64,000 nt of DNA, taken from assembly GCA_036679405.1 (NCBI GenBank), contig JAVBVZ010000012.1:16318-80317 (forward strand). The letters are read 5' to 3'. Positions within the stretch are counted from its first letter, which is position 1. Each line of letters begins with the position of its first letter. The DNA is from JAEYKI01 sp036679405. Lineage in GTDB: Bacteria > Bacillota > Clostridia > Christensenellales > Christensenellaceae. A model generated the notes under the pieces. It saw only the letters and a program-made list of their open reading frames with translations, did no database searches and had not been told where the DNA came from. This document shows, one piece after another, positions 58,304 to 64,000 of this stretch. The translations under genes were made by a program, and so were the position numbers.

Positions 58304-59995
58304 TTGAAAAGATTTTTAGGTTTTGTTTTGATCATTGCGCTGGCCTGCAGCGTTTTTGGACTGGGAACCGTAACAGCGGCGGCGGATACAAATGTTGATT
58401 TCAAAATTTCGCTGGACAAAAACGAAGCTGCGGAAGGCGGCACGGTGGAAGCCACCATTGTGGTGAAGAACAATTATGCCGACCCCATCACCAATGTGCA
58501 GGTTGTTTACAGCAACAACGGGTCTACCGTGTTCTCGGGCGTGAGTATAGACCCCGGGCTTTCTTACGGCGTGCAGCGGGACTATACCGTTGGCTTCCCG
58601 TCCGGCTCAAGCACGGTGGCAATGTCTTATGTATTAACATATACCGACCCGAACGGCGCTACCCAGACGCAGACGGCGGCGACGCAGGTGAGCGAATCTT
58701 CGGTCGTCAAAGTAACGGGGTCCGCTTCGGCAGACCAGAAAACCGTAAATGCGGGCGACAAGGTCGAGTTTACTTTTAACTTTAAAAACGAAGGAAACGT
58801 GACGGTGGAAAACGCAACGCTGACCGCCTCCCCCATTGACGGCGGAGACACGATCGGCCAGGCTTTTTCCTTGAGTCCGGGATCTTCCAAAGAGATGACG
58901 TATACCACCAAGGTGAATAAATCCATAGACGTGAAACCAAAGCTCACCTTTACGGCGGGCGGAGAAAACAAGACACTTGAACTGGATACCCTGAGCATTA
59001 CGGTGAACGAACCGGCCAACGCGGGCATATCGCTCACGCTGGCTGCGGACAAAACGTCCATCAGCGAAGGCGGGGAGGCTGTTCTTACGGCCACCATCGC
59101 CAACACCGGCGACGTTACGCTGACCGGCATTTCCCTGACCGATGAAAGCGGCCAGACCATTCAGACGGATGCGGCTGCGCTGGGGGCGGGAGAGAGCACA
59201 AAGGCCACGGTAACTGTCACCCCTGCCGCCACCCAGAATTATCAATATTCCGTGTCCGCAAAAGATCCGGACGGCGGCGCCGTACAGGCGACCTCCAACC
59301 AGGTGACGGTCACGGTGGAAGGCGCAGAGCCCACTCCTTCCGCTTCCGCTTCCGGGCAGCCGAGCGGTTCAACGCTTGCCATTGTGGTGGATGCGGACGC
59401 GTATACCTTAAGCGAAGCCGGAGAAGTGAACTTCCAGGTAACCATTACCAACAATTCGGATGTGCTTTTGAGCAATGTGACCGTTTCGGAAGAGACCCTG
59501 GGCGAGATCGGGTCTGTGAGCTCGATGGGCAAAGACAGCAAAACGTTTGACAAAACGGCTGAAGTGAGCGAAACGACCGCGTATACCTTTAAAGTGACCG
59601 CAACCCAGGAAGACGGAACGGAAGTCACGGCTGTGACCGACCCCCTTACCGTAACGGTTGAGGGAAGCTCGGGACCGGGGCTCGGATTTTTGGGGATACT
59701 GCTGATCATCATTGTGGTCGCCATCGCGGGCGTAGCCATTGCGCTGTTCCTGATGAACCGTAAAAACAAAAAATCGGGCGGCGGCGGCATATTCGGCGGA
59801 AAATCGGGTGGGAAAGGCCCGTATAACGGCGGCACAAACGGCGGAAGAAAACCGTCCGCCTTCAATTCTAATTCTTCGGCGAGATCCGCCAAAAAAGACG
59901 TTCAGCCTGTCCGTACTACGCGCAAACCGGCGCCTTCGTCCAGGCAGACGTCCACTAAAGGAACAACAAAATTTGGAGACCGAAATAAATTTTAA
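58304..59995 (+). CDS. membrane-anchored surface protein with CARDB/DUF11-like repeats
   Basis: 563 residues from TTG 58304 (AGGAGG 9 bases ahead). A signal peptide (to about TAAAD at 27) is followed by about four Ig-like domains with EGG(T/E)VxATIxVxN and GxVxFxxxNxxxVxxxN patterns. A Pro/Ser linker (PTPSASASGQPSG) is near 365. One C-terminal transmembrane helix (about 460-484) follows, then an 80-residue Gly/Ser/Lys/Arg-rich cytoplasmic tail. No LPXTG. A cell-surface or envelope scaffold; specific role unknown. Confidence 0.75.
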   Translation: MKRFLGFVLIIALACSVFGLGTVTAAADTNVDFKISLDKNEAAEGGTVEATIVVKNNYADPITNVQVVYSNNGSTVFSGVSIDPGLSYGVQRDYTVGFPSGSSTVAMSYVLTYTDPNGATQTQTAATQVSESSVVKVTGSASADQKTVNAGDKVEFTFNFKNEGNVTVENATLTASPIDGGDTIGQAFSLSPGSSKEMTYTTKVNKSIDVKPKLTFTAGGENKTLELDTLSITVNEPANAGISLTLAADKTSISEGGEAVLTATIANTGDVTLTGISLTDESGQTIQTDAAALGAGESTKATVTVTPAATQNYQYSVSAKDPDGGAVQATSNQVTVTVEGAEPTPSASASGQPSGSTLAIVVDADAYTLSEAGEVNFQVTITNNSDVLLSNVTVSEETLGEIGSVSSMGKDSKTFDKTAEVSETTAYTFKVTATQEDGTEVTAVTDPLTVTVEGSSGPGLGFLGILLIIIVVAIAGVAIALFLMNRKNKKSGGGGIFGGKSGGKGPYNGGTNGGRKPSAFNSNSSARSAKKDVQPVRTTRKPAPSSRQTSTKGTTKFGDRNKF

Positions 59996-60021
59996 TCTAT
60001 GGAAATTGGAGGGAAGAGAAC

Positions 60022-62001
60022 ATGACCAATCACGACATGCTGGCAATCAACACCATCCGCATTTTATCTGCGGAAGGCGTACAGAAAGCCAATTCCGGAC
60101 ATCCCGGCCTGCCCATTGGCTCCGCGCCCATGGCATACACGCTTTTTGCAAAACACTTAAATCATAACCCGGCCAATCCGGGGTGGGACAACCGCGACCG
60201 TTTTATCCTTTCGGCGGGGCATGGTTCCATGCTGCTGTATTCCATGCTGCATCTGTTTGGCTACGGTGTAACCATGGACGATATAAAGAGCTTCCGCCAG
60301 TGGGGGTCCATTACCCCCGGGCATCCCGAATACGGCCTTACGCCGGGCGTGGAAACGACCACCGGCCCGCTGGGGCAGGGCATTGCCATGTCCGTCGGGT
60401 TTGCGATGGCCGAAGCGCACCTCGCTTCCGTGTTCAACCGTCCCGGTTTTGACGTGGTGGATCATTATACATACGTTCTTTCGGGCGACGGCTGCCTGCA
60501 GGAAGGAATCTCTTCCGAAGCCAGTTCTCTGGCCGGCCATCTGGGCCTTGGAAAACTGATCCTGCTTTACGACCGCAACCGGATCACCATTGAAGGCAGC
60601 ATCGGCGACGCCTTCACCGAAGACGTGAAGATGCGCTACCAGGCCTATGGCTGGCATGTGCAGGAAGTTGCGGACGGCAATACGGACGTGGACGCGATCT
60701 CAAATGCGATCGCGGCGGCCAAAAAAGTTACGGACAAGCCGTCCATCATTGTCGTCAACACGGAGATCGGATACGGCTGCCCGGCCCTGCAGGGAAGCGC
60801 GAAGTGCCATGGATCCCCGCTGGGAGAAGAGAACATTGCCGCGCTTAAGGAAAACCTGGGCTGGAAATACAAAGAGCCCTTTACCGTTCCGGATGAAGTG
60901 AAAGAAGAGATAGCCGGCATCAAGACCGGCCTTGCAAAAAAAGAAGAAGAATGGAACGCAATGTTCGCAAAATACGCAGAGAAGTATCCGGACCTTGCGG
61001 AGCTTTACAAAAAATATGCTGCGCCCGTGCCTGTTTCCCTGTTTGAAGACGAAAGCCTCTGGTCTTTCGACAAACCCATGGCGACGCGCCAGTCTTCGGG
61101 CGAAGTATTAAACCGCCTGGCTCAAAAACTGCCCAACATTATGGGCGGCAGCGCGGATCTTGCGCCTTCCAACAATTCTCTGATGAAGGGGAAAGAATAT
61201 TTCTCCAAGGAAAACAGGGAGGGGACCAACCTGCATTTCGGCATCCGCGAATTTGCGATGGCGGCCATCTGCAACGGCATTACGCTGCACGGCGGCCTGC
61301 ATGCATACTGCGCGACTTTCCTGGTGTTCAGCGATTACATGAAATCGGCGCTGCGTTCTTCCGCGCTGATGGAGCTGCCCGTTACGTATATCCTGACGCA
61401 TGATTCGATCGGCGTAGGAGAAGACGGCCCCACGCACGAGCCTATTGAGCATATGGCCATGCTGCGCTCCATCCCGGGAACATACACCTTCCGCCCGGCC
61501 GACTCCAAAGAGACCGCGGCTGCCTACCAGGTAGCTTTTACCGGCGGCAAACCCACCTGCATTGCGCTGACAAGGCAGACCCTGCCCCTGTATGAAGAGA
61601 CCGGCAAAGGCGCGCTGCGCGGCGGGTACATTTTAAAAGACAGCAAAGATCCCAAAGTTATCCTTATCGGCACCGGCAGCGAAGTGGAACTTTGCGTGAA
61701 AGCATATGAAGAGCTGGCGGAAGAAGGCATTTCCGCCCGCGTAGTCAGCATGCCCTGCACCGAACTGTTTGACGAGCAGAGCGATTCTTATAAGGAAAGC
61801 GTGCTGCCGAAATCCATTACCGCGCGGGTCGCGGTGGAAGCGGCTACGCCTTTCGGCTGGTGCAAATATGTGGGCCTTAACGGCGATACGGTGACCATTG
61901 ACCACTTTGGCGCTTCCGCGCCGGCGGGCATCCTCTTTAAGGAATTTGGATTCACGGTGGACAACGTGGTAAAAAAAGCCATGGCCGTGCTGAAAAAATA
62001 A
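60022..62001 (+). CDS. tkt: transketolase
   Basis: 659 residues, full length. Transfers two-carbon ketol units in the non-oxidative pentose phosphate path with thiamine diphosphate. GHPGLPIGSAPMAYTLF, TTGPLGQGIAMSVGFAMAEA, the ThDP motif GDGCLQEGISSEASSLAGH, and YLTHDSIGVGEDGPTHEPIE are all intact. GGAGGG precedes the ATG. Terminator follows. Confidence 0.98.
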   Translation: MTNHDMLAINTIRILSAEGVQKANSGHPGLPIGSAPMAYTLFAKHLNHNPANPGWDNRDRFILSAGHGSMLLYSMLHLFGYGVTMDDIKSFRQWGSITPGHPEYGLTPGVETTTGPLGQGIAMSVGFAMAEAHLASVFNRPGFDVVDHYTYVLSGDGCLQEGISSEASSLAGHLGLGKLILLYDRNRITIEGSIGDAFTEDVKMRYQAYGWHVQEVADGNTDVDAISNAIAAAKKVTDKPSIIVVNTEIGYGCPALQGSAKCHGSPLGEENIAALKENLGWKYKEPFTVPDEVKEEIAGIKTGLAKKEEEWNAMFAKYAEKYPDLAELYKKYAAPVPVSLFEDESLWSFDKPMATRQSSGEVLNRLAQKLPNIMGGSADLAPSNNSLMKGKEYFSKENREGTNLHFGIREFAMAAICNGITLHGGLHAYCATFLVFSDYMKSALRSSALMELPVTYILTHDSIGVGEDGPTHEPIEHMAMLRSIPGTYTFRPADSKETAAAYQVAFTGGKPTCIALTRQTLPLYEETGKGALRGGYILKDSKDPKVILIGTGSEVELCVKAYEELAEEGISARVVSMPCTELFDEQSDSYKESVLPKSITARVAVEAATPFGWCKYVGLNGDTVTIDHFGASAPAGILFKEFGFTVDNVVKKAMAVLKK

Positions 62002-62011
62002 ACCGGATATT

Positions 62012-62046
62012 AAAAAAGAGGGTGCCGAGACGGCATCCTCTTTTTT
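62012..62046 (+). terminator. terminator of tkt
   Basis: AAAAAGAGGGTGCCG / CGGCATCCTCTTTTTT. Confidence 0.88.
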
Positions 62047-62198
62047 ATGCACGGGCCTTAAAAGCCGCGCATAAAAAAGGAATGTATACGTTTTAAAAGA
62101 TAAAAGCAAAGCAAAGGGCCTATGTGCGCCAAATGATTGCATTTTTTTGTGCAAATGACTATAATACGGTATGTACGGGCTTGAAACGGAGGAACAAG

Positions 62199-63032
62199 AT
62201 GGCAAACTTTGATTTTGACGCGGTCATAAAAATCGGCTCTATGGCGCTGATCCGCAAAGAAGACAACGACCTTGATTACAATATTTTTGCGCGGCTCGCG
62301 GGCGAACTGAAGCCGGGATATATCCTGGTTTCTTCGGGCGCCACCGAGATCGGGCGCATTGATTACATGAAACGGCACGGCGGCAGGGAACTTAAGGGAG
62401 ATCCGGAAGAGATCAAAACGGATTATTCTGCGCAGGGGCAGACCATACTTATGTCCATGTACCGGGATTTTGTAAACCCCAAATATTCGGTGCGGCAGGT
62501 GCTGGTGGAGCATTCCCATTTTAATGACCCGGTAAAATCGGACCATATAAAAAACATGCTGTTTCGGGCGGCAAACCAGGACGCCATCCCTATTGTCAAT
62601 TACAACGACGCGGTTTCAGACACGGAAAACATGCGTATGGAACTGGCCGACCTTAAAAACAGCCAGAAAAGGGTGGTCGGATGCGTGGATAATGATGAAA
62701 CGGCCGCCGTGATTGCTTCTCTGGTAGGGGCCAGGCTGCTGGTGATCCTGTCTTCGGTGGAAGGTATTTATATGGATGCGCAGGACCCGTCCACGCTGGT
62801 GGAAGAGATCAAAGGTGCGAGCTTTGAAGAAGTATCGGCAAAAATAGACGTACTGATGGATTCGTGCAACGGCACTTCCCGCCACGGGTCGGCAGGCGCC
62901 GCCGCCAAACTGAAGTACGCGCGCCAGGCGCTGCGCGGCGGCTCTACGGTGATCATTGCCCATGCCCGCCACCGTCTGCGCGACATTGTTTCCGGAAAAG
63001 TGAAGCGGACCATCATATGCGTTGAAGAGTAA
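62199..63032 (+). CDS. amino acid kinase family protein (glutamate 5-kinase-like)
   Basis: 277 residues from ATG 62199 (GGAGGAA ahead). Amino-acid-kinase fold: VIKIGSMAL at the start, LVSSGATEIGRIDY, PIVNYNDAVSD and VGCVDNDETAAVIASLVGAR-like nucleotide part, ending HGSAGAAAKLKYARQALRGG. Nearest to ProB's kinase domain but with no PUA domain and no proA beside it. Substrate unclear. Confidence 0.8.
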   Translation: MANFDFDAVIKIGSMALIRKEDNDLDYNIFARLAGELKPGYILVSSGATEIGRIDYMKRHGGRELKGDPEEIKTDYSAQGQTILMSMYRDFVNPKYSVRQVLVEHSHFNDPVKSDHIKNMLFRAANQDAIPIVNYNDAVSDTENMRMELADLKNSQKRVVGCVDNDETAAVIASLVGARLLVILSSVEGIYMDAQDPSTLVEEIKGASFEEVSAKIDVLMDSCNGTSRHGSAGAAAKLKYARQALRGGSTVIIAHARHRLRDIVSGKVKRTIICVEE

Positions 63033-63033
63033 A

Positions 63034-63070
63034 TAAAAAAACCTGCGGGACCGCAGGTTTTTTATTTTTT
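63034..63070 (+). terminator. terminator of the amino acid kinase gene
   Basis: AACCTGCGG GA CCGCAGGTT then a T run. The DNA turns AT-rich after it. Confidence 0.88.
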
Positions 63071-63144
63071 TCGGCCGTTTTTAAAGACTATGTTAACTTG
63101 AAAATCTATCTGTAGATGTGTTTTTAGAAAGAATTGTGATTCTA

Positions 63145-63174
63145 TTGACATAATATTATTAAAAGATGTATAAT
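63145..63174 (+). promoter_or_regulatory. promoter of the ToxI/CptI-like RNA
   Basis: TTGACA, 18 bases, TATAAT; start expected near 63181. Confidence 0.82.
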
Positions 63175-63180
63175 ATATAT

Positions 63181-63273
63181 ATACGATAAATGTAGAACAT
63201 TAAATCTGGTGTTTCGCCACCTATATTAAAGGGCGAGACGTTAAATCTTTTAAGGAACTCATATGAGTTCCTT
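63181..63273 (+). ncRNA. type III antitoxin RNA (ToxI/CptI-like)
   Basis: From the promoter to the terminator. It contains one 41-base unit plus the first 8 bases of the next (TTAAATCT at 63200 and 63241). GGUG/CACC (63208-63221) forms a stem whose loop UUUCGC pairs with GCGAGA at 63233-63238 (one G-U), an H-type pseudoknot as in known type III antitoxins. Repeat number is low. Confidence 0.72.
63200..63248 (+). repeat. partial 41-base tandem repeat
   Basis: TTAAATCT at 63200-63207 and 63241-63248 bound a single unit. Confidence 0.6.
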
Positions 63274-63280
63274 ATATTTT
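63252..63280 (+). terminator. terminator between antitoxin RNA and toxin
   Basis: Perfect 22-base palindrome AAGGAACTCATATGAGTTCC plus TT, then ATATTTTA. Confidence 0.85.
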
Positions 63281-63287
63281 AGTAAAA

Positions 63288-63869
63288 ATGGAAGCAATAT
63301 ATAAAGATTATGGTTTTTATAAAATTGATGTTCAATATGTTAAATATTTGAATTCATTAGATTCTCAAGTTTATTATGAAAATAGTTTAAATTATGACAG
63401 AAAACCTTATCTCGGATTAATTTTACATCTTGGAAAATATAATTATTGTATACCAATTACATCTTCTAAGAAAAGACATTTGGCATGGAAAAATGTAACT
63501 GAACATAATTATTTAATTTATGAAATTATTCAACAATCGGAAATACATTTAAATGATATCTATAAACAGATAGCCAACACTAATCAGTTTAAGAAAATAT
63601 TAGCGGTATTAGAAATAAGGAAAATGATTCCTGTTGATGATACAGTTTGTGAGCATATCGATTTTACAAGCATTCAAGATTTAAAGTATAAAGATCTGTT
63701 AGAAAAAGAATATAATTTTCTTAAACCTTTAAGGCTTGATATATTGAAGAGGGCAGATGTTTTATATAATAAGCAAATTGAGTCGGGGCAGATAGGTATA
63801 GGTATATGCTATTGTAATTTTAATATATTAGAAAACGGATTTTGTGAATATAAAGATAAAAAGGGCTAA
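63288..63869 (+). CDS. type III toxin, ToxN/AbiQ/CptN family endoribonuclease
   Basis: 193 residues. These toxins are single-domain endoRNases held by RNA pseudoknots; they give growth control and phage abortive infection. Matches to the family: GFYKIDVQYVKYLNSLDSQV at the N-terminus, PYLGLILHLGKYNYCIPITS followed by SKKRH (the TSxKK active-site segment), ILAVLEIRKMIPVD, and YKDLLEKEYNFLKP. No good ribosome site before the ATG. Strongly AT-rich against the host DNA, so probably acquired. Confidence 0.85.
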   Translation: MEAIYKDYGFYKIDVQYVKYLNSLDSQVYYENSLNYDRKPYLGLILHLGKYNYCIPITSSKKRHLAWKNVTEHNYLIYEIIQQSEIHLNDIYKQIANTNQFKKILAVLEIRKMIPVDDTVCEHIDFTSIQDLKYKDLLEKEYNFLKPLRLDILKRADVLYNKQIESGQIGIGICYCNFNILENGFCEYKDKKG

Positions 63870-64000
63870 ATAGCTATTTAAAAATAGATAAGGTACAATA
63901 AGTTGCGCAAATTAAAAAAAGAAAAATAAAAGGACAAGTTTGCAGTCTATGGTAGAATAAAGTTTGCTACAACAAATTTTACCAAAAGGAGAACTGCAAA
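63870..64000 (+). other. gene-free AT-rich tail; a gene probably starts just beyond the window
   Basis: AAAAGGAGA (63984-63992) is a strong ribosome site 8 bases from the window end. TTTGCAGT (63939-63946) and ACTGCAAA (63993-64000) form an inverted pair. The product off the edge is unknown. Confidence 0.4.

Overview
The window reads as the chromosome of an anaerobic, low-redox Firmicute of the Clostridia type, possibly Christensenellales-like (that placement is a guess). The host DNA is fairly GC-rich. Supporting signs are a parA/parB/rsmG origin-proximal block, DnaD and DnaC/DnaI primosome genes, a large Alu-type SRP RNA, a V/A-type (probably Na+) ATPase operon, dapF, TTG and GTG start codons with strong Shine-Dalgarno sites, and consensus sigma-A promoters. 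Almost everything is intact housekeeping DNA, densely packed in short operons.

Layout. 1-12.7 kb: end of rsmG; a leftward operon dapF - alpha/beta hydrolase - DnaD-repeat protein - DnaC-like ATPase; rightward DUF5711 and CvpA membrane proteins; two parS palindromes; leftward parB-parA, a YugP-type zinc peptidase, and serS/argS. 12.8-16 kb: a flavinylation cassette (a 27-residue membrane microprotein, ApbE, a NusG-II protein, a Gx transporter) and a DUF3089 hydrolase. 16-22.7 kb: phasin-like protein plus UbiB kinase, then a glycosyltransferase and the dTDP-L-rhamnose genes rfbACBD. 22.7-32.8 kb: zinc ribbon, DUF1934, metallo-hydrolase, rho, rpmE, DUF1385, prmC-prfA, ZIP transporter, Sua5, low-Mr phosphatase, rpiB. 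32.8-43.2 kb: nine V-ATPase genes translationally coupled to an acyltransferase-like protein and a zinc-ribbon membrane protein. 43.2-50.7 kb: methyltransferase, lipoprotein, QueG-like protein, SRP RNA, GNAT, OsmC, aldehyde dehydrogenase, and a Mn-riboswitch-controlled cation exchanger. 52-63 kb: NifU-like/GGGtGRT pair, aminotransferase, tyrS, YigZ, ilvE, a surface CARDB-type protein, transketolase and an amino-acid kinase.

Two AT-rich islands break this pattern, at about 50.9-52.0 kb and 63.1-64.0 kb. Each has the layout of a type III (protein-RNA) toxin-antitoxin system: consensus promoter, short repeated structured RNA, Rho-independent hairpin, then a toxin-sized ORF. The second ORF is a recognisable ToxN/AbiQ/CptN-family protein behind a repeat with a clear H-type pseudoknot. 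The first ORF is not ToxN-like. It resembles the PBECR4 nuclease-like family and sits behind two perfect 54-nt repeats that fold into two hairpins each. That locus is the best candidate here for an undescribed system: a type III-style module with a different toxin fold. It lies beside a decayed fragment of an aldehyde dehydrogenase gene, consistent with a recombination or insertion scar.
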